Source: Bacteroidales bacterium UBA1064 (lineage in GTDB: Bacteria; Bacteroidota; Bacteroidia; Bacteroidales; Tenuifilaceae). From it: a stretch of DNA of 11,189 nt. Below are positions 1 through 6,487 of this stretch, in pieces. A model generated the notes under the pieces. That model searched no databases. It saw only the letters and a list, made by a program, of their open reading frames with translations, and had not been told where the DNA came from. Where the stretch lies: positions 1 through 11,189 of the forward strand of contig DCDD01000006.1 in the NCBI GenBank assembly GCA_002316235.1, read 5' to 3'. The position numbers and the translations under genes were made by a program. How positions within the stretch are numbered: position 1 is the stretch's first letter; each line of letters begins with the position of its first letter.

Positions 1-1
1 A

Positions 2-20
2 CCCTTCGACAAGTTCAGGG
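2..20. repeat. Possible dispersed intergenic repeat (CCCTTCGACAAGTTCAGGG)
   Basis: The 19-base string CCCTTCGACAAGTTCAGGG lies at the very edge of the window. It closely resembles the CCCTTCGACAAGCTCAGGG element that, from memory, recurs many times in intergenic DNA of numerous bacterial genomes, where its reverse strand reads PELVEG in spurious short ORFs. That reading is present here: a minus-strand frame from an ATG at 100 runs off the edge and ends in LPELVEG. Only one copy is inside the window and the element may continue outside it, so copy number is unknown. The outer four bases on each side (CCCT/AGGG) are complementary. Confidence 0.4.
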
Positions 21-179
21 AGAGTTCCTTTGACAGGTAAAAGGCTGGTTTTCAACCTCTCAAAATTGCCAGCATACATCTCATTCTTCAACACAAGCAT
101 TCCTTATTATTGTTCCCTTTCTGCTTTAACTTTACTAACTCTTCCTGCAAACAATTCACGTTTTTAGCTATATTGCAGT

Positions 180-1046
180 TTGAAAAATTCAACTGCGCTA
201 ATCAACGTGGAATCTGTTCATCAGGAATGGTTAAAAACTAACGGTTATAGGCTGTTTACATGGTATATTCAACCATCCAGCCCTAAGGCTGCAGTACTAC
301 TTGTTCATGGGCTTGGGGAGCATTCCATGCGCTACCAGACCTGGGCAAAACAATTCGCTGATGCAGGTTTCGCGTTCTACTGCTGGGATCATGTTGGTCA
401 TGGACAATCAAGCGGTCAACGCGGATGTGTTCCAAACTACGAGCACCTCCTGCAAGAAGTTGATTTCATCATAAATAAATTCAACACGCAAATTGGTTCA
501 ATTCCCTTAGTGCTTTACGGCCATAGCATGGGGGGCAACATTGCGCTGAACTACGCAATAAGAAGACCATCCAAAATCAACCTGCTGGTTGTTACTTCAC
601 CCTGGTTGAAGCTGGTAAGTCCACTCAACCCTGCGTTAAAAAGTCTGGTTAAGCTCTTAGATTTATGCTTACCTTTTCTACCCATGAACTCTGGAATACG
701 ACCCGAACAGGTATCGCATGAAATGAAGGTGGTACAGGAGTATGCCACGGATCCGCTTATTCATCGGCGAATTACCCCTCGGCTCTACCTTGCCATGGAG
801 AGGGCCGCTGAGTATGCCATGAACCATTCCGAACAAATTACCATCCCCACACTTCTGATGCACGGTAGTTCCGACACTCTGCTCTCGTCAATGGCCACTA
901 GCGAGATTGCCGCAAAAATGCACCACTCCACCTATGTGGAATGGGACGAGCTATACCATGAGCTTCACAATGAAACTAAAAGCAATGAAGTTTTTAAAAC
1001 GATTGTAAATTGGTTGAATGTAAAAATTGCCCAATATGGAGTTTAG
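180..1046 (+). CDS. Alpha/beta hydrolase, monoacylglycerol lipase-like
   Basis: The 288-residue product has the fold signature of the serine-aminopeptidase/Hydrolase_4 group that includes monoacylglycerol lipases and lysophospholipases. Visible elements are the oxyanion region VHGLGEH (residues 42-48), the nucleophile elbow GHSMGG with Ser116, a probable catalytic Asp232 in HGSSD, and His260 in LYHELHNE. This is the complete triad in the usual order, with a lid region between. It likely cleaves ester bonds of monoacylglycerols or lysolipids in the cytoplasm; no signal peptide or membrane span is seen. The start is TTG at 180: an in-frame TAG lies at 165-167 and the first in-frame ATG falls after the oxyanion motif. 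A GTG at 207 is an alternative that would remove nine residues. The end overlaps the next gene by 11 bases. The family is clear; the substrate is not. Confidence 0.88.
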   Translation: MKNSTALINVESVHQEWLKTNGYRLFTWYIQPSSPKAAVLLVHGLGEHSMRYQTWAKQFADAGFAFYCWDHVGHGQSSGQRGCVPNYEHLLQEVDFIINKFNTQIGSIPLVLYGHSMGGNIALNYAIRRPSKINLLVVTSPWLKLVSPLNPALKSLVKLLDLCLPFLPMNSGIRPEQVSHEMKVVQEYATDPLIHRRITPRLYLAMERAAEYAMNHSEQITIPTLLMHGSSDTLLSSMATSEIAAKMHHSTYVEWDELYHELHNETKSNEVFKTIVNWLNVKIAQYGV

Positions 1047-2019
1047 AACTGAGGTAGCGGTTGATGATTTTCCTTTTAGCCTGGGCTATGCCACACCAAC
1101 CCTTTTTTGCGGTTCATGCTTTACGGAAAACATTGGCGGCATCATGCGAACGTTGAAAATGCCCGTTCTGGTTAACCCCTTTGGTGTGGTTTACAATCCC
1201 TTATCCGTTGCGCAGGTTTTGCAACGCTCAGTGGCAGGTAAAATCTACAATGCTGACGAGTTGCAATTCCGAGATGGCTTGTGGTTTAGTTTTGATTTCC
1301 ATTCCCGATTTGCCTCTCCTAACCGCAATGCCTGTATTGCCCTGCTAAACGAAGCGGTCAGTTCAGCCAAAGATTTTATTGCTACAACCCAGTGCATTGT
1401 TGTTACATTCGGCACCGCCAGGGTTTACAAGTTAAAGGGTAGTGGCGAGGTGGTATCCAACTGCCATAAAGTTCCAGCTGTTGAGTTTGAGAATAAGCTC
1501 TTGGCTGTTGATGAGGTTGTGGAAATATGGAGCAACCTGATTTCCATGCTTTTGGGGTTAAACCCCAGCCTAAAGTTAGTGCTAACTGTTAGCCCAATCA
1601 GGCACTGGAAGGATGGGGCACCCGGTAATCAGCTGAGCAAATCAACCCTAATTGTTGCAGTCCACAGGTTGGTTGAAATGTACAGCGATAACGTTTTTTA
1701 CTTCCCTAGCTATGAGCTGATGATGGACGATTTGCGCGACTACAGGTTTTACGACGACGATATGCTTCATCCTTCACCAAAAGCTATCGAGTACATTTGG
1801 AGTAAGTTTTCAAGGGTTCTAATTGATGACGATTCCATGAAGTTGGCAGCCCAAATTCAAAAAATAATCCAGGCAGCGGGACATCGGCCGTTTAACACCG
1901 ATACACCCGAACATAAAAGGTTTGTTGACAAAATTTTAAAATCAATCCAGGACATCAAGCTCATTCATCCTTCCATCAATTTTGAAAGGGAAATAGCCAT
2001 TCTTAAAGGCGAGCAATAG
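1036..2019 (+). CDS. GSCFA-domain protein (SGNH-hydrolase-like)
   Basis: The 327-residue protein carries the name-giving motif as GSCFT (residues 26-30), close to the N terminus after the typical opening MEFRTEV. The GSCFA family is, as I recall, grouped with the SGNH/GDSL hydrolases. Fitting that, Ser27 sits in the block I position, and DDDMLHP (residues 240-246) supplies a DxxH pair, Asp242 and His245, like the C-terminal catalytic pair of SGNH enzymes. TVSPIRH in the middle is also characteristic. An esterase or acyl-transfer role is therefore plausible, but members are poorly characterised. No signal peptide is seen. I chose ATG 1036 rather than the in-frame TTG at 1027 because the protein then begins at the conserved MEFRTE. 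The start lies inside the preceding hydrolase gene (11-base overlap), so the two are probably translationally coupled. Confidence 0.87.
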   Translation: MEFRTEVAVDDFPFSLGYATPTLFCGSCFTENIGGIMRTLKMPVLVNPFGVVYNPLSVAQVLQRSVAGKIYNADELQFRDGLWFSFDFHSRFASPNRNACIALLNEAVSSAKDFIATTQCIVVTFGTARVYKLKGSGEVVSNCHKVPAVEFENKLLAVDEVVEIWSNLISMLLGLNPSLKLVLTVSPIRHWKDGAPGNQLSKSTLIVAVHRLVEMYSDNVFYFPSYELMMDDLRDYRFYDDDMLHPSPKAIEYIWSKFSRVLIDDDSMKLAAQIQKIIQAAGHRPFNTDTPEHKRFVDKILKSIQDIKLIHPSINFEREIAILKGEQ

Positions 2020-2080
2020 TTCTACCAGATAACTTTGTTAAATTCAATCGGGACAGCCAACCATTCGTGTTAATTTTTGT

Positions 2081-2088
2081 TAATTTTG
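2081..2088 (+). promoter_or_regulatory. Candidate -7 element for the cyd operon
   Basis: TAATTTTG matches the Bacteroidota -7 consensus TAnnTTTG exactly and lies 23 bases before the ATG of the DUF4492 gene. It is preceded by a near-copy (TAATTTTTG, 2071-2079). A second exact match, TAACTTTG, is at 2030-2037. None has a good TTTG box about 20 bases upstream, so which one is used, if any, is undecided. The gap is AT-rich and has no terminator-like hairpin for the gene before it. Confidence 0.35.
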
Positions 2089-2111
2089 AAAAATCATAAC
2101 TTATTTTGACC

Positions 2112-2327
2112 ATGGAGCTACCGGGTAAAATTTTCCGATTTTACTACGAGGGATTCAGGAGTATGACCGTGGGGAAAACATTGTGGGTCATTATTCTGAT
2201 TAAACTCTTCGTAATGTTTGCCATTCTTAAGATCTTTTTCTTTCCCGATATCTTAAAGAAGAACTTTAAAACGGATACTGAACGCAGCAAGTACGTAATA
2301 GAGCAACTAACCAGTAACCAAAAATAG
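2112..2327 (+). CDS. DUF4492 small membrane protein upstream of cydA
   Basis: This 71-residue protein has one predicted membrane span (about residues 23-45, rich in I, L, F), flanked by a basic, aromatic N terminus and a charged C-terminal tail. The block from MTVGKTLW to the FFFP turn is what I recognise as DUF4492, a family that I recall occurring just upstream of cydA in Bacteroidota. Two lysines (31 and 40) fall within the hydrophobic stretch. The ATG at 2112 is taken as the start; a TTG two codons earlier is possible. The stop is six bases before cydA, so the gene is the first of a three-gene operon. Its function is unknown. Size, topology and position suggest an accessory or small structural subunit of the bd oxidase comparable to CydX or CydS, but I see no sequence similarity to those and infer this from context only. 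Confidence 0.85.
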   Translation: MELPGKIFRFYYEGFRSMTVGKTLWVIILIKLFVMFAILKIFFFPDILKKNFKTDTERSKYVIEQLTSNQK

Positions 2328-2333
2328 CTGACT

Positions 2334-3896
2334 ATGGAGCAATTCGATTTATCACTTGTCAACTGGTCCAGAGCCCAGTTTGCGCTAACGGCAATGTACC
2401 ACTGGCTATTTGTACCGCTTACCTTAGGCTTATCGTTTATCATAGCGTTCATGGAAACGCTATACTACAAAACCGGCGACGAGGAGTGGAAACGGATCAC
2501 CAAGTTCTGGATGACCCTCTTCGGCATCAACTTTGCCATTGGGGTGGCAACAGGCCTTATTCTGGAATTTGAGTTTGGTACCAACTGGAGCAACTACTCG
2601 TGGTTTGTAGGCGATATTTTTGGTGCTCCGCTGGCTATTGAGGGAATTATGGCCTTTTTTATGGAGGCCACTTTTATTGCTGTGATGTTTTTCGGGTGGA
2701 ACAAGGTTAGCAAGAAGTTCCATCTGGTATCTACGTGGCTGGTAGCGCTGGGTTCAAATCTATCGGCCTTATGGATTCTTGTGGCCAACGCCTGGATGCA
2801 GTATCCTGTGGGCATGCACTTTAACCCCGATACTGCCCGTAACGAGATGCACAACTTTTGGGAGGTGCTGCTCTCGCCGGTTGCGGTTAACAAATTTTTG
2901 CACTCCATCACCTCGGGGTATGTGCTATCCGCAATTTTTGTGATTGGTGTATGCGCATGGTTTATGCTCAGGGGTCGTCACCAGCTTATGGTTAAACGAA
3001 GCGTTACCATTGCTTCGGTGTTTGGACTGGTAACATCCCTGTTTTTGCTGGTAACAGGTGATGGATCGGCATACCAGGTTGCCCAGAAGCAGCCCATGAA
3101 GCTGGCGGTGATGGAAGGGCTCTACGAGGGCAAAGAGGGTGCACCTCTCACTGCCATTGGCATACTTACCCCCGGCAAGCAGTATGACGATTCAAAGGAC
3201 CCCTACATCTTCAAAATTCAGATTCCAAGGCTTCTTTCATGGTTGGGATACCGTTCCGGCGATGCCTTTGTTCCCGGAGTAAAGGACGTTATTGAAGGTG
3301 GATATGTTTACAGGGATGGTAATGGGAATGAACGGGTAGCCCCATCGGTTGAGCAGAAAATGGCCAAGGGAAAAATCGCCATAGGTGCCTTAGCAGAATA
3401 TAAGAAGGCCGCAGAAGCCGGAGATTCCTCTGCAATGGCTTACCATAAGAAGCTGCTTGACGAAAATTTTGAGTACTTCGGCTACGGCTACCTCAACGAT
3501 CCCAAAAGCGTAATACCCAATATTCCCCTTACCTTCTACAGCTTCCATGTTATGGTGGCGCTGGGATTCCTTTTTATTATTTTCTTCATTGTCATGCTCT
3601 ACCTGGTGCTATTTCGGCAATTCAAGGTTAAGCGGTGGCTTCTCTACCTCTCAATTGTGATGATTCCGCTAGCTTTTCTTGCCGGTCAGGCCGGTTGGAT
3701 TGTTACCGAAGTAGGGCGCCAACCCTGGGTCATACAGGATGTGCTCCCCACGGTTGCAGCAATCTCAAGGATTGATACCAGCGCCGTTCAGATTACCTTT
3801 TTCCTGTTCCTGGTAATCTTTACCGCACTGCTCATCGCCGAACTTCGAATTATGTTCAAGCAAATTAAAATAGGACCTAAAGAGGGAGGAAAATAG
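2334..3896 (+). CDS. cydA: Cytochrome bd quinol oxidase subunit I
   Basis: Subunit I of the bd-type terminal oxidase oxidises quinol and, with CydB, reduces oxygen to water at the inner membrane with high oxygen affinity. The 520 residues open with the conserved SRAQFALTAMYHWLFVPLTL block. Heme ligands and key acids align with E. coli: His23 (His19, heme b595), Glu103 and Glu111 (Glu99, Glu107), His190 (His186) and Met407 (Met393) for heme b558, and Glu459 in GWIVTEVGRQPW (Glu445). Lys256 and Glu261 follow GDGSAYQ at the start of the Q loop. That loop, about residues 245-395, is long and unlike the E. coli sequence. Position 405 is His where E. coli has Arg391 (SFHVMV against SFRIMV), perhaps a lineage feature. 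About nine membrane spans are visible. The start follows the DUF4492 stop by six bases and the stop precedes cydB by two, so they form one operon. Confidence 0.97.
   Translation: MEQFDLSLVNWSRAQFALTAMYHWLFVPLTLGLSFIIAFMETLYYKTGDEEWKRITKFWMTLFGINFAIGVATGLILEFEFGTNWSNYSWFVGDIFGAPLAIEGIMAFFMEATFIAVMFFGWNKVSKKFHLVSTWLVALGSNLSALWILVANAWMQYPVGMHFNPDTARNEMHNFWEVLLSPVAVNKFLHSITSGYVLSAIFVIGVCAWFMLRGRHQLMVKRSVTIASVFGLVTSLFLLVTGDGSAYQVAQKQPMKLAVMEGLYEGKEGAPLTAIGILTPGKQYDDSKDPYIFKIQIPRLLSWLGYRSGDAFVPGVKDVIEGGYVYRDGNGNERVAPSVEQKMAKGKIAIGALAEYKKAAEAGDSSAMAYHKKLLDENFEYFGYGYLNDPKSVIPNIPLTFYSFHVMVALGFLFIIFFIVMLYLVLFRQFKVKRWLLYLSIVMIPLAFLAGQAGWIVTEVGRQPWVIQDVLPTVAAISRIDTSAVQITFFLFLVIFTALLIAELRIMFKQIKIGPKEGGK
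3884..3890 (+). promoter_or_regulatory. Strong Shine-Dalgarno site for cydB
   Basis: GGGAGGA inside the last codons of cydA lies eight bases before the ATG of cydB. It is close to the ideal anti-SD complement and spacing. The other starts in the window lack such a site, as is usual in Bacteroidota. The same bases encode the EGGK tail of CydA, so coding constraint could also explain it. Confidence 0.5.
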
Positions 3897-3898
3897 CC

Positions 3899-5050
3899 AT
3901 GGCCGACACAACCTACATATTCCTGCAGCAATACTGGTGGTTCATCGTTTCGCTTTTAGGTGCCTTACTAGTATTCTTGCTATTTGTTCAGGGTGGACAA
4001 ACCTTGATTTATACCCTTGGTAAGAACAATACCGAGCGCACCATGCTGGTGAATGTGCTGGGCCGCAAGTGGGAGTTTACTTTCACCACGCTGGTTACCT
4101 TTGGTGGAGGTTTTTTTGCATCGTTTCCGCTATTCTACTCTACCAGCTTTGGAGGTGCCTACTGGGTTTGGATGGCCATTCTATTCTGCTTCACCCTTCA
4201 AGCTATTTCCTATGAATTCCGGACCAAACCCAACAACTTTCTGGGGCAGAAAACATACGAAATATTCCTTTTCCTTAACGGGCTGCTGGGTACAATCCTT
4301 TTGGGCACAGCCGTGGCCACCTTCTTTACCGGATCGCAATTCTCGGTAAACAAGCTCAACCTGGTCAGCTCGGGCAACCCCGTAATCTCGTCCTGGGAAA
4401 CCCCATGGCATGGACTCGAGGCTGCTCTAAACTTTCATAACCTTTCGTTGGGGCTGGCTGTTTTCTTTCTGGCCCGAACGCTGGCAATCCTATACTTCAT
4501 GAACAGCGTTAACCATGATGTCATCCTTGAACGCTCCCGAAAACACCTGCTCTACAACGCCATCCCTTTTCTGGTATTCTTCCTCACCTTTGTAATTTGG
4601 CTTATGGTAAGGGATGGATTTGCTGTAAATCCTTCAAACGGCGCTGTTTTCATGGAGAAATACAAGTACCTGCATAACTTGTTGCAAATGCCAGCTGTGC
4701 TGGTTCTTTTCCTTGTTGGCGTGGTGCTGGTGCTTTGGGGAATTGGTAAGTCGCTTCTTTCCAAATATTCAAAAGGTATTTGGTTTGCCGGTTTTGGAAC
4801 CGTTTTCACCGTCCTGGCTCTTTTCCTGATTGCAGGCTACAACAACACCGCCTTTTACCCTTCAACTTTCAATATCCAGCATTCTCTTACCATCTACAAC
4901 AGCTCGTCGAGCAAGTTCACCCTTACGGTGATGAGCATTGTTTCCATACTTATTCCCTTTGTGGTGGCTTACATCTGGTACGCCTGGAAAAGCTTGAATG
5001 TGAAAAAAATTGATGAGGACGAAATTAAGACCGAATCGCATCTCTACTAA
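3899..5050 (+). CDS. cydB: Cytochrome bd quinol oxidase subunit II
   Basis: Subunit II is the membrane partner of CydA. The 383 residues are close to the usual CydB length (about 380) and show eight to nine hydrophobic spans in two similar halves. The region LGKNNTERTMLVNVLGRKWEFTFTTL (start near residue 40) aligns with the E. coli stretch around the DGNxxWL motif, and GGGFFASFP follows as in the family. The protein is divergent: Glu59 replaces the aspartate after the conserved tryptophan, and the acidic residue of the first helix (E. coli Asp29) is replaced by the VQGGQ stretch. I recognise this as the Bacteroidota form of CydB rather than a damaged one. The start is ATG 3899, two bases after the cydA stop and preceded by a good Shine-Dalgarno site. 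No clear terminator follows the stop. Confidence 0.95.
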   Translation: MADTTYIFLQQYWWFIVSLLGALLVFLLFVQGGQTLIYTLGKNNTERTMLVNVLGRKWEFTFTTLVTFGGGFFASFPLFYSTSFGGAYWVWMAILFCFTLQAISYEFRTKPNNFLGQKTYEIFLFLNGLLGTILLGTAVATFFTGSQFSVNKLNLVSSGNPVISSWETPWHGLEAALNFHNLSLGLAVFFLARTLAILYFMNSVNHDVILERSRKHLLYNAIPFLVFFLTFVIWLMVRDGFAVNPSNGAVFMEKYKYLHNLLQMPAVLVLFLVGVVLVLWGIGKSLLSKYSKGIWFAGFGTVFTVLALFLIAGYNNTAFYPSTFNIQHSLTIYNSSSSKFTLTVMSIVSILIPFVVAYIWYAWKSLNVKKIDEDEIKTESHLY

Positions 5051-5216
5051 CTTTGGACTTTACTTTAAACAATGATGTTTCTATGGTATCTACCCGTTCA
5101 TCTTTACTTTGAATATCAAGGCAAGTAAAACATTCAGGTGGCATCTCTAGCACTCAGCTGTGGTTTATAAGCCAGGAAGATTCAACTACGGATGAAATAT
5201 GTTGGGTGATGAGCTT
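5051..5216. other. Intergenic stretch after cydB without a recognised gene
   Basis: I find no recognised gene between the cydB stop and the promoter candidate at 5217. A plus-strand frame stays open without a good early start from about 5105 to a TAA at 5265, and two 18-codon ORFs with ATG starts (5072, 5209) exist; none looks convincing. TAACTTTG at 5048-5055, overlapping the cydB stop, matches the -7 consensus but has no upstream box. Possible hairpins such as AAACA/TGTTT at 5067-5080 are short and lack a T-run, so a cydB terminator is not evident. Confidence 0.5.
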
Positions 5217-5248
5217 TTTGGGTAGGAGGAAACGAAAAGATAAAATTG
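5217..5248 (+). promoter_or_regulatory. Candidate promoter for the microprotein/radical SAM pair
   Basis: TTTG (5217-5220), a 20-base spacer and TAAAATTG (5241-5248) fit the Bacteroidota primary-sigma pattern TTTG-N19-21-TAnnTTTG with one mismatch in the -7 box. Transcription would start near 5255, about 30 bases before the ATG at 5284. If real, it would separate this pair from the cyd operon transcriptionally. Confidence 0.5.
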
Positions 5249-5283
5249 TAACCTATAGCAATTAACCTAATAAATATTTTCCG

Positions 5284-5406
5284 ATGAAATACCTTTCCGG
5301 AATTTTATGGCTGTTAAGCTGGCCGGTGTTGATTTACCTAACCTACCTGTTGTCCCTATGGGCAATTAGGCGTACAGAGAGGAAACATCCTTCGGATAAT
5401 GCCTAG
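5284..5406 (+). CDS. 40-residue single-span membrane microprotein
   Basis: ATG to TAG gives 40 residues. A hydrophobic span covers about residues 4-27 (LSGILWLLSWPVLIYLTYLL, continuing into SLWA), followed by a positively charged tail with IRRTERK, which predicts an outside N terminus and a cytoplasmic C terminus. The coding reading is supported by its stop overlapping the downstream radical SAM start by 8 bases (ATGCCTAG), a classic translational-coupling layout, and by a promoter candidate just upstream. I do not recognise the family. It is the size of CydX/CydS-type subunits and lies 233 bases behind cydB, but it is tied more closely to the radical SAM gene, so it could instead anchor or assist that enzyme. 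Both roles are inference. Confidence 0.7.
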   Translation: MKYLSGILWLLSWPVLIYLTYLLSLWAIRRTERKHPSDNA

Positions 5407-6412
5407 TATATACAGGTTGCTGAAGCTCAACAGGCTGGTTAGAAGTAACCGCCTTAAGCTTCTGCTAATCTTCATGGCACAGCTGCTGAACCGTAGGTAC
5501 TACTCGGTTCGTATTGATCCGGTTTTTGCCTGCAACCTGAGGTGCCGCATGTGCTATTTTAGCCGGTCTCGAAAACCGAATCCCGAAAAATTTTCACCCG
5601 ATGAGCTGGCTACTATTGCAGGGAAGCTATTTGGCAATGCGCTGCAGGTTGTGGTGGGTTGTGGTGCCGAGCCAACGATGTATGCACATTTTGTGGATAT
5701 TGTTAAAAAGGCCAGTGAGTACTCAGTGCCCCACATCAGCTTGGTAACTAACGGCCAACTACTTACCCGGGACCATTTGAACGAGCTTGCCGAATCGGGC
5801 CTCAACGAGCTGGTTGTGTCGGTTCATGGGGCTAGCCAGCAAACCTACGAGCATCTTATGGTTGGAGCTAGCTGGGAAAAGCTACACAAGCTTTTGAACT
5901 CGGTTAACGAGATGAGAGCGGTAAATCGCTACCCCAGCTTTACCCTTCGAGTTAACTATACAGTTAACCCGTTAAACCTGCATGAGCTGGAAACTTTTTT
6001 CGATGCTTTTGGACAATACCAAATTAACACCCTTCAGATTCGTCCGGTGATGAAAATCGGAGGCGAGTATGAAGATGGGTTCTCCCAAAGCGACATTCAC
6101 ACCTACAGCAAAATTATTGCCAAAGTCCGGAATTATTGTCGGGAGCGGGGCATCACCCTACTGGCCAACACCGATGATCCCACCTACCAGCGGTCGTCTA
6201 AAGTCAGCTGGGTTCTGAACGAAACCTACAAGTACGTTTCTCCGGTAATGGTGGTTAGTAGCGATTTTAAGTGGAAGGAAGAGACACTTTCGGCCTACCT
6301 GCGAAGAACCGGATGGTATGCCACCATGCTTAAGAGAATTTTTTGGTTTCAGCGTGCTGAAAAACCTGATGATCTGGCCCAAAAGTATAGCGCCCGTTAC
6401 GACCTGCTTTAG
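5399..6412 (+). CDS. Radical SAM protein of unknown function
   Basis: The 337-residue protein has the CxxxCxxC motif for the SAM-bound 4Fe-4S cluster in VFACNLRCRMCYF (Cys45, Cys49, Cys52), then GCGAEPTMY (87-95), a GGEP-like SAM-contact block, LVTNGQLL (115-122) and VVSVHGASQQTYE (from 140), as in MoaA/PqqE-like enzymes. Apart from Cys88 and one isolated later cysteine there are no clustered cysteines in the C-terminal third, so no SPASM or second cluster is apparent. The first 35 residues are basic and amphipathic and might sit on the membrane. The start is ATG 5399, overlapping the microprotein stop. No substrate can be named. The neighbour suggests a membrane-associated job, and the cyd operon upstream makes a role around the oxidase imaginable but unproven. 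Confidence 0.88.
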   Translation: MPSIYRLLKLNRLVRSNRLKLLLIFMAQLLNRRYYSVRIDPVFACNLRCRMCYFSRSRKPNPEKFSPDELATIAGKLFGNALQVVVGCGAEPTMYAHFVDIVKKASEYSVPHISLVTNGQLLTRDHLNELAESGLNELVVSVHGASQQTYEHLMVGASWEKLHKLLNSVNEMRAVNRYPSFTLRVNYTVNPLNLHELETFFDAFGQYQINTLQIRPVMKIGGEYEDGFSQSDIHTYSKIIAKVRNYCRERGITLLANTDDPTYQRSSKVSWVLNETYKYVSPVMVVSSDFKWKEETLSAYLRRTGWYATMLKRIFWFQRAEKPDDLAQKYSARYDLL

Positions 6413-6444
6413 CAGCTGGTTGTTAGTTTTACCCTTACCAGTTG
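6413..6444 (+). terminator. Weak hairpin after the radical SAM gene
   Basis: CAGCTGGT (6413-6420) can pair with ACCAGTTG (6437-6444), eight pairs with one G-U, around a 16-base loop, immediately after the stop codon. The following bases (ATTATTTCTC) are only moderately T-rich, so it may be a weak terminator or nothing. Confidence 0.3.
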
Positions 6445-6456
6445 ATTATTTCTCAC

Positions 6457-6464
6457 TAACTTTG
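6457..6464 (+). promoter_or_regulatory. Candidate -7 element for the DAHP synthase gene
   Basis: TAACTTTG matches TAnnTTTG exactly, 23 bases before the TTG start at 6488. There is no good TTTG box 19-21 bases upstream, so support rests on the -7 match and position. Confidence 0.45.
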
Positions 6465-6487
6465 TCAAATATTTATTGGGTTAAAGT

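Noticed and set aside
1..100. Minus-strand partial ORF from ATG 100 running off the edge
   Set aside because: Only 33 codons are visible, it ends in the PELVEG reading typical of the dispersed repeat, and no family is recognisable.
2086..2097. FNR/CRP-like palindrome TTGA-N4-TCAT before the cyd operon
   Set aside because: The canonical spacing between TTGA and TCAA is six bases; here it is four and one half-site base is wrong. It is probably chance in AT-rich DNA.
4053..4349. 98-codon plus-strand frame inside cydB
   Set aside because: It lies in another frame of a conserved membrane protein gene, and its residues show no family or start signal.
5105..5265. Open plus-strand frame of about 50 codons between cydB and the microprotein gene
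   Set aside because: It has no ATG or GTG start until its last third, an odd composition, and the promoter candidate of the next gene lies inside it.
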